NCBI GenBank assembly: GCA_025056255.1
Contig: JANWVT010000002.1
Location: forward strand, 239,531-303,530
DNA length: 64,000 bases
Source of the DNA: Bernardetiaceae bacterium
GTDB taxonomy: Bacteria > Bacteroidota > Bacteroidia > Cytophagales > Thermoflexibacteraceae
Direction of reading: 5' to 3'
Each line of letters begins with the position of its first letter. The stretch's first letter is position 1. The position numbers and the translations under genes are program-made. The notes beneath the pieces were generated by a model, which saw only the letters and a program-made list of their open reading frames with translations, did not search any database and had not been told where the DNA came from. Below, one piece after another: positions 36,199-45,612 of this stretch.

Positions 36199-36681
36199 AT
36201 GTCGGCTCGCATTGCGCTTTTTCCCGGCTCATTTGACCCTTTCACCAAAGGACATGAGGATATTGTTAGACGTGGCAGCCACTTTTTTGACCACATTATC
36301 ATTGGTATTGGGCACAATAGCCAAAAACAGCGCTTCTTCCCTCTGCCATTAATGCTAGATTGTATCCGCGAAACTTTTGCCAACACGCCCAACGTATCGG
36401 TAGAAGCCTTTCAAGGGCTTACTGCGCTTTTTGCCAAACAAAAAGGAGCTCGTTTTTTACTACGCGGATTGCGCAACACTACTGACTTTGAATATGAAAA
36501 CTCTATTGCACAAATTAACCGGCAAGTAGTGCCGGGATTAGAGACTGTGCTGCTCATCACCTCTCCGCACCTTGCTTACATTAGCTCTACTATTGTGCGC
36601 GACATCTACCGATATGGGCAAAACATAGATGCCTACTTGCCTTATTCATTAGAAGCTGTAAAAGCCAAATACGGGCATTAA
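36199..36681 (+). CDS. coaD: Phosphopantetheine adenylyltransferase
   Basis: A 160-residue enzyme that adenylates 4'-phosphopantetheine, the penultimate step of CoA synthesis. Diagnostic motifs: ALFPGSFDPFTKGHEDIVRR (nucleotidyl-transferase HxGH-type motif), LLRGLRNTTDFEYE, and the C-terminal AYISSTIVRD, the ISSTxVR signature. Length is standard for CoaD. It overlaps the 3' end of the convergent asparaginase gene by four bases. Confidence 0.96.
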   Translation: MSARIALFPGSFDPFTKGHEDIVRRGSHFFDHIIIGIGHNSQKQRFFPLPLMLDCIRETFANTPNVSVEAFQGLTALFAKQKGARFLLRGLRNTTDFEYENSIAQINRQVVPGLETVLLITSPHLAYISSTIVRDIYRYGQNIDAYLPYSLEAVKAKYGH

Positions 36682-37757
36682 TGCAAACTCATTTCGCCGC
36701 GTAGCGAGGTTGCCAACTGTTCGCGGATAAGTTGCGGGTCGGGTTCATTGCCCAATAGAAACATCATTTTGGTAATAGCAGCTTCGGGCGTAATATCTCT
36801 GCCACTAATCACCCCTATTTCTTCCAGTAGCTTACTGGACTCGTACATGCCATGTACAACCGCTCCTCCGTTGCATTGTGATACGTTTAAAACATGTATG
36901 CCGCTGCTAATAGCTTCGCGCAGTGCTCCTATAAACCACTCGTCAGTAGGAGTGTTGCCCGAACCGTACGTTTCCATTACAATGCCACGCAAGTCGGGTG
37001 TATGGAGAAAATGCTCTAAATACTTTCGTGAAATACCGGGAAATATTTTAAGTAGTCCTACATTTTCATCCATTTTGGAAAAAATGTCAAATCTGCCTTC
37101 TGGGTGTGGCAAAATAAGCGATTCGTTGTAACGGATTTCGATGCCAGCAACTGCCAGTGGCGGCAGGTTTTCAGAAGCAAAAGCAGTAAAATGGTTGCTT
37201 TGTACCTTTCTGGCGCGATTGCCTCGCAACAGCAAATCATCAAAAAAAATACACACCTCTGGCACCATTGGCAAGCCATTTTTATTTTTTTTAGCAGCAA
37301 TTTCCAACGCTGTAATGAAATTCTCGCGTGCATCGGTTCTCGGCACCCCTATGGGTAGCTGTGCACCTGTTAAAATGACAGGCTTGGCTAAATTGTCAAA
37401 CAAAAAACTAAGCGCAGAGGCAGTGTAAGCCATGGTATCGGTACCATGTAAAATTACAAATGCATCGTAGTCGTTGTAAAAATCGTACACTACGCGTGCA
37501 ATATTGAGCCACTGGTGCACTTTAATGTCGGCAGAATCTATTGGATTTTCAAAGCTGAGCAGTGTAAGTTCAAACTCAAAACGGCGCAGCTCTGGTACTT
37601 TTTCTATGATTTGTTCAAAATCGAAGGGTTTTAAGTGCTGCCTTGCCTCGTCGTAATCCATGCCAATAGTTCCGCCGGTGTAAATAACGAATATGGATGT
37701 GTCTGCTACATAGCCAGCAGCTGTGCTGATGTTGACCGTTTGGTAGTAGTTAAGCAT
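36678..37757 (-). CDS. ansA: Type I L-asparaginase
   Basis: A 359-residue asparaginase that hydrolyses asparagine to aspartate and ammonia. Active-site motifs: FVIYTGGTIGM with the nucleophilic Thr, and VILHGTDTMAYTASALSF with the second Thr-Asp pair; GAQLPIG and a LLRGNRARKV segment follow, as in cytosolic type I enzymes. No signal peptide. The start at 37757 (MLNYYQTVN) is chosen; a start 60 bases upstream is possible. It overlaps coaD by four bases at the 3' ends and is divergent from the CoA-transferase gene. Confidence 0.93.
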   Translation of the reverse strand: MLNYYQTVNISTAAGYVADTSIFVIYTGGTIGMDYDEARQHLKPFDFEQIIEKVPELRRFEFELTLLSFENPIDSADIKVHQWLNIARVVYDFYNDYDAFVILHGTDTMAYTASALSFLFDNLAKPVILTGAQLPIGVPRTDARENFITALEIAAKKNKNGLPMVPEVCIFFDDLLLRGNRARKVQSNHFTAFASENLPPLAVAGIEIRYNESLILPHPEGRFDIFSKMDENVGLLKIFPGISRKYLEHFLHTPDLRGIVMETYGSGNTPTDEWFIGALREAISSGIHVLNVSQCNGGAVVHGMYESSKLLEEIGVISGRDITPEAAITKMMFLLGNEPDPQLIREQLATSLRGEMSLH

Positions 37758-37864
37758 GTAGTTAAGTTGATAAGGAGGCGAAAGTATCAATGTTTTTGAA
37801 TAATTTTCGCCCGTCAAGCAATGAAATTTTTAGCCCTTAACCTACAAATCAACACCAAAAGTTT

Positions 37865-38560
37865 ATGAACAAAGTAGTTGCCGATGCCGAAGCTGCCATT
37901 ATAGGCTTAGAAGATAACATGACGCTCATGTTGGGTGGTTTTGGACTTTGTGGTATCCCTGAAAACAGCATACAAGCTATCTTAAAAAGTGGCAAAAAAG
38001 GCTTTACTTGTATTTCTAATAATGCAGGCGTAGACGACTTTGGGCTAGGGCTATTGCTCAAAAGTCGGCAAATCAAAAAAATGATATCTTCTTACGTAGG
38101 CGAGAATGCAGAATTTGAACGCCAATTGCTTGCAGGCGAGTTAGAGGTAGAGCTGATTCCACAAGGAACACTTGCCGAACGCATCCGGGCAGGCGGAGCA
38201 GGCATTCCTGCTTTTTATACTCCAGCAGGCGTAGGCACCGAAGTAGCACAAGGCAAGGAAATTCGCGAATTTCACGGCAAATTATATTTGCTGGAAGAAT
38301 GGCTGCGCGCCGATTTTGCTTTTGTAAAAGCATGGAAAGGCGATACAGCCGGCAACCTGATTTATCGCGGCACCGCGCGCAATTTTAACCCCATGATGGC
38401 AACGGCTGCTACTATTACAGTTGCCGAAGTAGAAGAACTGGTGCCAGTAGGCGCATTAGACCCTAACCAAATCCACACGCCGGGTATTTATGTGAGGCGC
38501 ATATTCCAAGGCAAAAACTATGAAAAGCGCATTGAACAACGCACTGTGCGCAAAAGCTAA
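37865..38560 (+). CDS. scoA: 3-oxoacid CoA-transferase, A subunit (unpaired)
   Basis: A 231-residue A subunit of a family I CoA-transferase, of the succinyl-CoA:3-ketoacid type. Motifs: [76 protein letters not shown] and [15 protein letters not shown]. The catalytic glutamate of this family lies in the B subunit, so this chain alone should be inactive. In most genomes the B gene follows directly, but here the next gene 24 bases on is a dipeptide epimerase. B must be encoded elsewhere if the enzyme is made. The role would be ketone-body or acetoacetate use. Confidence 0.93.
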   Translation: MNKVVADAEAAIIGLEDNMTLMLGGFGLCGIPENSIQAILKSGKKGFTCISNNAGVDDFGLGLLLKSRQIKKMISSYVGENAEFERQLLAGELEVELIPQGTLAERIRAGGAGIPAFYTPAGVGTEVAQGKEIREFHGKLYLLEEWLRADFAFVKAWKGDTAGNLIYRGTARNFNPMMATAATITVAEVEELVPVGALDPNQIHTPGIYVRRIFQGKNYEKRIEQRTVRKS

Positions 38561-38584
38561 CTGCCCAATTCAAACAACTCAAAT

Positions 38585-39616
38585 ATGCAACTCTTCTTCC
38601 GTCGGTATATTTTGGAGCTACGCAACCGCTTCACAATTGCGCACGATTCGCGCACGCATCAACCCACTATGCTGGTTGCCCTTACCGACGGGCAAACAGT
38701 TGGCTATGGTGAAGCCACCGAAAACCCGTACTACGGTGTAACCTTTGAGCAGCTTGAGTGGGCGCTAACTGCCATACAACCCTTTTTGAGCCAATACCAA
38801 TTCTCCTCTCCTGAACAACTATGGGCAGACACAGAGCCTTATCTTAGCCACTTACCCTTTGCCCAGTGTGCCTTAGACCAAGCAGCATGGGACTACTATG
38901 CACGCAAACAAGGAAAACCCCTATACCAAATTTGGGGGCTGAATCCTGCCAATGCACCTGTAAGCAACTATACCATTGGAATAGATACCATAGAAACAAT
39001 GCTGGCTAAAATGCAAGCACAGCCTTGGCCTATCTACAAAATTAAATTAGGAACAGACAACGACATGGAAATTGTCCGCACTTTGCGGCGACACACCGCT
39101 GCGCGCTTTAGAGTAGATGCCAATTGCGGCTGGACTGCTGAACAAACCATTCGATATGCAGCAGAATTAGCTCTGCTGGGCGTAGAATTTATTGAGCAGC
39201 CCCTACCTGCCAATGACTGGGAGGGCATGAAAAAAGTCTATCAACACAGTTGCCTACCCGTGATAGCGGATGAAAGTTGCATTATCGAAGCAGACGTAGC
39301 CCATTGTATAGGCTATTTTCACGGCATCAACATCAAACTGACTAAGTGCGGAGGTATCACCCCCGCTCTTCGCATGATTGAACAAGCCCGCCAAAAGCAA
39401 TTAAAAGTAATGATGGGCTGTATGACCGAGTCTAGTGTAGGCATCTCTGCCATTGCTCACATAGCCCCTCTGCTGGACTACGTAGATATGGACGGTGCCA
39501 TGCTAATCAAAAATGACCCCGCTGAGGGAGCACATGCTACCCCACATGGCGTTACTTATGCTCCACGAAATGGTACGGGCGTAATTATGCGCGATGGTTT
39601 CCCTTTTCACAACTAA
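38585..39616 (+). CDS. L-Ala-D/L-Glu dipeptide epimerase (enolase superfamily)
   Basis: A 343-residue enolase-superfamily enzyme. Catalytic residues of the dipeptide epimerase group align: YKIKLG with Lys152 and Lys154, metal ligands Asp178 (RVDANCGW), Glu204 (FIEQPLP) and Asp229 (IADES), the second base in IKLTKCGG (Lys251 or Lys254), and the substrate-binding DMDG motif at 301-304. Such enzymes epimerise L-Ala-D-Glu from peptidoglycan or other dipeptides so that peptidases can use them. It sits 24 bases after scoA, probably in one transcript, and fits with the M19 dipeptidase at 16.5 kb. Confidence 0.92.
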   Translation: MQLFFRRYILELRNRFTIAHDSRTHQPTMLVALTDGQTVGYGEATENPYYGVTFEQLEWALTAIQPFLSQYQFSSPEQLWADTEPYLSHLPFAQCALDQAAWDYYARKQGKPLYQIWGLNPANAPVSNYTIGIDTIETMLAKMQAQPWPIYKIKLGTDNDMEIVRTLRRHTAARFRVDANCGWTAEQTIRYAAELALLGVEFIEQPLPANDWEGMKKVYQHSCLPVIADESCIIEADVAHCIGYFHGINIKLTKCGGITPALRMIEQARQKQLKVMMGCMTESSVGISAIAHIAPLLDYVDMDGAMLIKNDPAEGAHATPHGVTYAPRNGTGVIMRDGFPFHN

Positions 39617-39669
39617 CGGATTCCATCTGTTTTTCGTATATTTAACCAAAAAACTAACGCCTTTTGCAT

Positions 39670-40407
39670 ATGACAACTGGTAATTTGTGGCACGACATAG
39701 CGCTTTTCTTTACACATCCATGGATAAGTGCGTTGCTTATTTTGATACTCATAGGCGGTATTATTGGGGAGCTCAAAGCCCCCGGAAGCATTGTTCCTTT
39801 ACTAACAGGAATGCTTGCTGCTACTGCTTACTTCGGTTCTTATTATTTGTTAGGTTTGACTGAATGGTGGGAAGTAATCATTTTTGCAGCTGGTTTCTTG
39901 CTTGTAGCCGCTGAAATTTTTGTTCTACCAGGCTTTGGCATTTTAGGTATTAGTGGTATTATACTTTTAATCAGCGGGCTTGTGCTGGCGGCTATCCCCA
40001 ATAAAGGAATGGATTTTGAACAAGTACACACTGCCGATGCGGTTAACTCACTCATAGTGGTGCTGGCAGGCGTGATAGGAGGGATAGTAGCTTTGTTATT
40101 GTTAGCTAAGTATATTCTTAACTCCCGATTTTTTTACAAAGCAGCGCTTAATCAGGCTTTGGACTCTAAAGACGGTTATGCAGTAGGTAAAACCTTGCAG
40201 ACCCTAGTAGGCAAACAGGGGTTAGTACGTACTGTTTTGCGCCCCTCAGGCAAAATAGAAATAGAAGGCAAATTGTACGAAGCCACCTCGCTCGACTCGT
40301 TCGTGGAAGCAGGGAAATGGGTGCATGTTATTGATGTGAGAGGCAATATGCTGCGCGTAAGGGTAGCTGCCAACGATACAACAAGCTCAGAAATTGTACA
40401 AGCATGA
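39670..40407 (+). CDS. NfeD-family membrane protein
   Basis: A 245-residue NfeD-type protein without a protease domain. About four membrane helices (WISALLILILIGGIIGEL, LLTGMLAATAYFGSYYLLG, VIIFAAGFLLVAAEIFVLPGFGILG, and LIVVLAGVIGGIVALLLLAKYI) precede a soluble OB-fold domain (about 175-240) with VGKQGLVRTVLRPSGKIEI and GKWVHVIDVRGNMLRV. The ELKAPGS motif after helix 1 is typical. NfeD proteins partner flotillin-like proteins in membrane microdomains; no flotillin gene is nearby. ATG 39670 is taken over a TTG six bases earlier. Its stop overlaps the next start as ATGA. Confidence 0.9.
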   Translation: MTTGNLWHDIALFFTHPWISALLILILIGGIIGELKAPGSIVPLLTGMLAATAYFGSYYLLGLTEWWEVIIFAAGFLLVAAEIFVLPGFGILGISGIILLISGLVLAAIPNKGMDFEQVHTADAVNSLIVVLAGVIGGIVALLLLAKYILNSRFFYKAALNQALDSKDGYAVGKTLQTLVGKQGLVRTVLRPSGKIEIEGKLYEATSLDSFVEAGKWVHVIDVRGNMLRVRVAANDTTSSEIVQA

Positions 40408-41150
40408 CATATCGAGTATTTTATCACCTTTGCAAAAGCATTGTTACTACAACTATATGGCTAACTACCGCGTGCATCTATGCACAAACGCGCCACTTAG
40501 AAAAATTGGAAATTGGCAATGCACTTTTTCGGCAAGGAAACTATCAGGAAGCCATAACCGCCTATTCAGAAGCTATTGAATTAGATACTAACCTAGTACA
40601 GGCTTACAACAACCGAGGAAATGCCTACTTTCGGCTCAACCAATTTATTAACGCTTTGTCGGACTACGACAAGGTGATTGCTCGCACACCCAAAGATGCT
40701 GATGCTTACTTGAACCGAGGCAATGTGTATGCCATCATTGGCGACAACTGGCGCGCTATCCGCGACTACAACACAGCTATCAAACTCAATAGCAACCACG
40801 AGGAGGCTTACTACAACCGCGGCTTGACCTACTTCGCCCTTAAAAACTATGTTAAAGCCAAAGAGGACATGATGCAGTGCGTCAAGCTCAATGCTAACAA
40901 TGCGGAAGCACACAATTATTTGGGAATATGTTTATATTTCGAAGGCAATACAAAAGAGGCATTGGCACACATTGATAGAGCTATTGACCTTGCCCCACAA
41001 TACGCTGAAGCCTATTACCATCGGGCAACTGTGTATTTTGAAGAGGGACTGCTCCCCCAAGCATTAGAAGCTATTAACAAAGCTGTTCAATTGGCGCCAA
41101 ACATTGCCGAGTACAAAGCGTTGAAAGGAGAAATTGAGAAAATAAAATAG
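40404..41150 (+). CDS. Exported TPR repeat protein
   Basis: A 248-residue protein with a signal-like N-terminus (VTTTIWLTTACIYAQ) and six to seven consecutive tetratricopeptide repeats of canonical form, for example AYNNRGNAYFRLNQFINALS and AYYNRGLTYFALKNYVKAK. It is translationally coupled to the NfeD gene (ATGA overlap) and followed eight bases later by the HtrA-type protease, so NfeD, TPR and protease probably form an envelope-related operon. No enzymatic domain; a protein-binding role is inferred. Confidence 0.85.
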   Translation: MTYRVFYHLCKSIVTTTIWLTTACIYAQTRHLEKLEIGNALFRQGNYQEAITAYSEAIELDTNLVQAYNNRGNAYFRLNQFINALSDYDKVIARTPKDADAYLNRGNVYAIIGDNWRAIRDYNTAIKLNSNHEEAYYNRGLTYFALKNYVKAKEDMMQCVKLNANNAEAHNYLGICLYFEGNTKEALAHIDRAIDLAPQYAEAYYHRATVYFEEGLLPQALEAINKAVQLAPNIAEYKALKGEIEKIK

Positions 41151-41158
41151 ATTTTATT

Positions 41159-42622
41159 ATGATAGCTATTAGCAAACGTTGGTTTTTGGGGGCAATACTA
41201 CTGTCGGCAATCATAGGCGGAAGTTTTTCATTGGGTAGTTACTTGCTTTTTTTTCAACCTACACCCATGCCGCAGCCTGTCTTAGGAACCGTTGGTAGTG
41301 TAGCCAAGTTTACTAGTGCTTTTGAAAGACTCACCCAAAACTTCACCGTTCCCGAAGGACTGAATTTTTTACTTGCTGCTGAGCGAAGTACCCCTTCGGT
41401 AGTGCATATCCGCACACAATATCGCGGAGATGGAATAGCTATTATAAACTTTTTTGATGACAACGATGAAAATATGCGGCGCGGCATGTCTACTGGTTCG
41501 GGGGTAATTATTTCAGAAGACGGACTGATTTTAACCAATCATCATGTTATTGACGAAGCCGACCAAATTACAGTAACGTTAGACGATAAGCGACAATTTA
41601 CTGCCACTGTTATCGGACAAGACCCCACTACCGATTTGGCTTTAATTAAGATTCAAGCTGATAACCTGATTCCCATTACTTATGGCAACTCCGACGAAGT
41701 TAAAATAGGAGAATGGGTGTTGGCTGTGGGCAACCCTTTTGACCTTACTTCTACGGTTACGGCAGGGATTATTAGCGGCAAAGCGCGCAACATCAACCTG
41801 CTTTTCAGCAAAGACGGGCTGGCAATAGAATCGTTTCTGCAAACCGATGCAGCAGTTAATCCGGGCAATAGCGGAGGAGCACTGGTTAATTTAAAAGGCG
41901 AACTGATTGGCATCAACACGGCTATTGCTACGCGCACAGGTGCATATGCGGGTTACTCTTTTGCTATACCGGTGAATCTTGCCAAAAAAGTAGCGGAAGA
42001 TTTATATCGCTACGGACATGTACAGCGCGCCTTACTGGGGGTAAGCATCAGCGAAGTAACCGATGAACTTGCTCGCAAGCATAACTTAACGGCTATTCGT
42101 GGTATCTACGTTTCGGAGGTCAATCAAGGTAGTGGTGCTGCCGATGCAGGTATCAAACCGGGCGACATTATCCTTTCCGTAGATGGCAAGGAAATGAATA
42201 CTGTGGCAAACTTGCAAGAGCTGATAGCACGCCACCGCCCGGGCGACAGAGTGGAGGTAATAGTTGAGCGCCAAGGAGAACAGAAAAAGTTTCGCGTAAC
42301 ACTTAAAAACAGACGCAACAATACGTCAATTGTTAGTGCACACTTGCAAGTGCCGCAGTGGAATGCTGAAATAGAGGAACTTAGTTCTGAGGAAAGGAAA
42401 CGACTGAAATTAGAAAATGGAGGCTTGCGCATTGTTCGCTTAGGCGATGGCGTTTTGAAGGCAAACCGCATACCTGAGGGATTTATCATTACACATATCG
42501 ACAAAAAAGCTATTCGTTCTATTACAGAACTGCAACGCTTTTTAGCAAAACGAAGAAATAAGTTTCTCTTAGAAGGCATCAACAAAGAAGGAGAGCGTGC
42601 ATTTTTCGGGATTGGCTTTTAA
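41159..42622 (+). CDS. degQ: HtrA/DegQ-type serine protease with two PDZ domains
   Basis: A 487-residue periplasmic quality-control protease and chaperone. One N-terminal membrane or signal helix (WFLGAILLSAIIGGSFSLGSYLLFF), a trypsin-like domain with triad His129 (TNHHVID), Asp159 (TTDLALIKI) and Ser238 (NPGNSGG), then PDZ1 (about 285-375, RALLGVSISEV and GSGAADAGIKPGDIILSVDG) and a more divergent PDZ2 (about 395-485). It should degrade misfolded envelope proteins and belongs with the NfeD and TPR genes upstream. Convergent with cdaA, seven bases apart. Confidence 0.95.
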   Translation: MIAISKRWFLGAILLSAIIGGSFSLGSYLLFFQPTPMPQPVLGTVGSVAKFTSAFERLTQNFTVPEGLNFLLAAERSTPSVVHIRTQYRGDGIAIINFFDDNDENMRRGMSTGSGVIISEDGLILTNHHVIDEADQITVTLDDKRQFTATVIGQDPTTDLALIKIQADNLIPITYGNSDEVKIGEWVLAVGNPFDLTSTVTAGIISGKARNINLLFSKDGLAIESFLQTDAAVNPGNSGGALVNLKGELIGINTAIATRTGAYAGYSFAIPVNLAKKVAEDLYRYGHVQRALLGVSISEVTDELARKHNLTAIRGIYVSEVNQGSGAADAGIKPGDIILSVDGKEMNTVANLQELIARHRPGDRVEVIVERQGEQKKFRVTLKNRRNNTSIVSAHLQVPQWNAEIEELSSEERKRLKLENGGLRIVRLGDGVLKANRIPEGFIITHIDKKAIRSITELQRFLAKRRNKFLLEGINKEGERAFFGIGF

Positions 42623-42629
42623 TTGCTCA

Positions 42630-43493
42630 TTACTCTTCTTCTTCCTCGTTTGGATATAGGTAGCGCTGAATTTGTTGCCTAAGCTCGACTAAATTGAGTG
42701 CAGGAAGTATCTTTCCACTGCGTACAGCCGAAGCATGTCCGGTTTCTTCAGAAACTACCAGTACTAAGGTATCGGTGGCTTCGCTCATACCAATAGCAGC
42801 ACGGTGTCGTAAGCCCATGTTGGGGGGCACGTTCCGGTTATCAGTAACAGGTAAAATGCAACGTGCAGCTTTGATGCGCCCACCTACAATAATCATAGCA
42901 CCGTCGTGTAAGGGGCTGTTCTTAGAGAAGATGGCAACAATGAGGCGCTTAGAAACAACAGCGTCAATTAGGTCGCCAGTTTCGCAATATGTGTCCAGTT
43001 CATCGTTGCGCGACAGCACTATCAAAGCACCCGTGTGCGTACTCCCCATTGTTTTCATGGCTTCCAGCAAGTCGTGAAGGTCAAATTCATTCTCGTGGCG
43101 TCCGCGCCTTCTAAAAATAGCTGGCAAGTGCAGTCCTTGGATGTCGGCAGATTTGCCAAGAATAAGCAGAAACTTTCGGATTTCTTGCTGGAAAATAATG
43201 AGCGCTGCAATAATTCCTACACTCATAAACTTGTCTAAAATGAGTGTAAGGATTTCCATTTGCGTTGCCTGTACTATCAGGAAGACAAGGTATAAAATGA
43301 GTAGCCCCAGTAATACACGCAGCGCAACGGTTCCTTTTACCAGTTTGTACACACTGAAAAGTAATACGCTCACTAAGGCGATATCTAAAATATCTGCCCA
43401 TTTAATTTCTAAGAAACCGATATGGAAAGCAAGTGTAGGTATCAAGCAATTCTTCTCAAGAAAAGCAATGCCAAAGGCACAGTCAGTTTCCAA
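42630..43493 (-). CDS. cdaA: Diadenylate cyclase CdaA
   Basis: A 287-residue membrane enzyme making c-di-AMP from two ATP. Three N-terminal helices (around ILDIALVSVLLFSVYKL, VALRVLLGLLILYLVFLIV, KFMSVGIIAALIIFQQE) precede the DAC domain with the DGA motif in SPLHDGAMIIVGG and the RHR motif in GLRHRAAIGMSE. The start is at 43493; the extra N-terminal 30 residues before the first helix are slightly longer than usual. c-di-AMP in other bacteria controls potassium and osmolyte transport and wall stress. It lies 60 bases after the HEAT-cyclophilin gene on the same strand, so the two may be cotranscribed. No CdaR or GlmM gene is adjacent. Confidence 0.95.
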   Translation of the reverse strand: METDCAFGIAFLEKNCLIPTLAFHIGFLEIKWADILDIALVSVLLFSVYKLVKGTVALRVLLGLLILYLVFLIVQATQMEILTLILDKFMSVGIIAALIIFQQEIRKFLLILGKSADIQGLHLPAIFRRRGRHENEFDLHDLLEAMKTMGSTHTGALIVLSRNDELDTYCETGDLIDAVVSKRLIVAIFSKNSPLHDGAMIIVGGRIKAARCILPVTDNRNVPPNMGLRHRAAIGMSEATDTLVLVVSEETGHASAVRSGKILPALNLVELRQQIQRYLYPNEEEEE

Positions 43494-43553
43494 TACGCCT
43501 AAATCGCGCCAAAGTTACACAAGTTCTGTGCGCTTTTGGTGTTTTCTAAAAAA

Positions 43554-45512
43554 TTAGCACAAGGTAATTGTCAAAATTTTATCACCCGGTTGCAACTTGT
43601 TCACTACCTCCATTCCCGACCGTACGCGGGCAAAAATAGTATAACGACCGTCTAAATGTGGGGTAGGGATATGCGTGATGAACCATTGGCAACTTTCAGT
43701 ATCTTTACCGGCGGAAGCCAAGCCCACTGTTCCGGTTGTATAGCGTAACGGGGCAAATTCTGAGCGCAAAGTGTAGCCCATGCCGCCGTAGCCATCGCCC
43801 CGAGGGCAGCCTCCCTGTACTACAAAATTGGGCACTACCCGATGAAAGGTTTTGCCGTTGTAGTAGCCTGCTTGTACTAATTTAACAAAACTGGTTACCG
43901 AACCGGGTGCATGCTCAGGCAACAATTGGAGAGTAATATTGCCTTGAGTAGTTTGCACAAGCACTTCCTGTCCTTGCCGAATGGTTGACAGCAACTGGCG
44001 GTCAATTGGATGGTTCCAAGCTGGTTTTTCGGGTAAATGGGGAGCTTGCCTACCTGCTATGTGGGCAATTGCTTTTTCTATTTCGGCAAGTGTTTCAATA
44101 TCTCGGGGTATTTGCAATGTCTGCTTAGCTTGATGCAGTTGTGTGGTATCTTTTTTAAAATACTCGGCATACTTGTTAGCTGGCTCTGCAATAGCTTGTG
44201 CAGCCAAAGCAATTAGGGCTGCATCTTGGCTTTGTAGTGCTTTGGCTATTTGCTGTTGTATGAATGCTTTTTCGGGCAGTTGGAAAAAGTCGGCGCGACG
44301 GTGTATTTGTAGCAATGCTTCCATAGCAGAAGTTCTTACAAAAGGAGGTTGCGTTACTTGCCAGAGATAATTGGCTATTAGCACCGCATTCTTTGAATCC
44401 TCTGCTAATGCTTTCAACAAATAACCCTGTTCGTAAGGGTCTGTGCTTTGGTTGAGTAATTGCACTACAAACGATTGCCCACCACTGGGGTGAAACTTCA
44501 TTAGTGTTGCCATCACAATGGCTCTTGCACGTGGGTTGTGCACACTGTCTAATATGCTATAAAAGTATTTGATGCTGACTTTATCAGCTTTAGTGCGCAC
44601 TACCTCAGCAGCAGCAACAGCAAGATTAGGTTGCTTACTGCTAAGCATTTGTGCAACTAATTGTTTGCACGATGCTATTGGGGTAGGATTTTGTAATGAA
44701 GCCAATGCTCGCAAAGCAGCCACTTGCACTTCAACAGAAGAGTCGCTTGAGATGAGTTGTTGCAGTTTCTGCTGTATTGGGTTAGACGAGGCATTTGCAA
44801 CTGCCAAAGCTATGTTTAACCGCACATGTGGGTGTGCATCGCCAAGAGCGTTGAATAGTTCATTGTATATGGCTTCGTAGCGTTTGTCGGGGTTGCGGGC
44901 GAAATAATTCGCTGCCATAATGCGCAGCGAATCTGGATAGTCGGCATGTAAATAAGTTAATGCCTTTTTATCGCCAACAGGTAGTCGCAAGCTTTTCCAT
45001 GTAAGCGCCCGGTAAAGTCCTGTTATCTGTCCAAATCGCTGAGGAGCTTGTTGGAGCGCATCATAGCGAAGGGTTGCTAGCATTTGCAAAGCAGCTGAAT
45101 CGGCACACTTGCCTATGGCTTCTAGTGCTGCTGCTACTACTTCAGCATGGTTGTCTTTTTGTGCTGTATAGACTAAAGGAGCTGTTGCATTGGTGCTGCC
45201 TATTTGTCCAATTGCATAAGCAGCAGCCTTTCTTACTTGCGGCTCCGTATCGTTAAGCAATTGATATAGTAGCGGAAGTGCCAGTGTATCCTGTACAGAA
45301 GCCAATGCATAGGCTATAGCTTCCTTGTAGGCTGCTTTAGTATGCCAACAAAGAGCTATTAGTGAGTCTGTTGCACGTCGGTCCTGCCATTGGGTAATGA
45401 GCCAGAGCGTATCGTCAGCTGCCAAACGGTTAGCTGACTGCCAGGTGGTAGGCTTTTTGCAGCCAAACACTGCCCAACATACAACTAATATGCAAAATAA
45501 AATGCTGCGCAT
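43554..45512 (-). CDS. HEAT-repeat/cyclophilin fusion lipoprotein
   Basis: A 652-residue lipoprotein (signal MRSILFCILVVCWAVFGC, lipidated Cys18). Residues about 45-470 are HEAT/armadillo-type helical repeats (ALPLLYQLLNDTEPQVRKAA, AYAIGQIGSTNATAPLVY, LRALASLQNPTPIAS). The last 150 residues are a cyclophilin-type peptidyl-prolyl isomerase: GNITLQLLPEHAPGSVTSFV, FHRVVPNFVVQGGCPRGDG, GTVGLASAGKDTESCQWFIT and HLDGRYTIFARV. The active-site Arg in FHRVVP and the Gln/Phe in QWFIT are present, so it should be catalytic. It probably folds or holds proteins in the envelope. It precedes cdaA. Confidence 0.88.
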   Translation of the reverse strand: MRSILFCILVVCWAVFGCKKPTTWQSANRLAADDTLWLITQWQDRRATDSLIALCWHTKAAYKEAIAYALASVQDTLALPLLYQLLNDTEPQVRKAAAYAIGQIGSTNATAPLVYTAQKDNHAEVVAAALEAIGKCADSAALQMLATLRYDALQQAPQRFGQITGLYRALTWKSLRLPVGDKKALTYLHADYPDSLRIMAANYFARNPDKRYEAIYNELFNALGDAHPHVRLNIALAVANASSNPIQQKLQQLISSDSSVEVQVAALRALASLQNPTPIASCKQLVAQMLSSKQPNLAVAAAEVVRTKADKVSIKYFYSILDSVHNPRARAIVMATLMKFHPSGGQSFVVQLLNQSTDPYEQGYLLKALAEDSKNAVLIANYLWQVTQPPFVRTSAMEALLQIHRRADFFQLPEKAFIQQQIAKALQSQDAALIALAAQAIAEPANKYAEYFKKDTTQLHQAKQTLQIPRDIETLAEIEKAIAHIAGRQAPHLPEKPAWNHPIDRQLLSTIRQGQEVLVQTTQGNITLQLLPEHAPGSVTSFVKLVQAGYYNGKTFHRVVPNFVVQGGCPRGDGYGGMGYTLRSEFAPLRYTTGTVGLASAGKDTESCQWFITHIPTPHLDGRYTIFARVRSGMEVVNKLQPGDKILTITLC

Positions 45513-45612
45513 AAGCCCATCTATCTAAAAAAGTGAGCAGCGCTAAGTTACTTAAAAACTCCGATTTAGGTTTTTGCGACTTATATTTGCTTTTGTCCCA
45601 ACTCCTACACAT

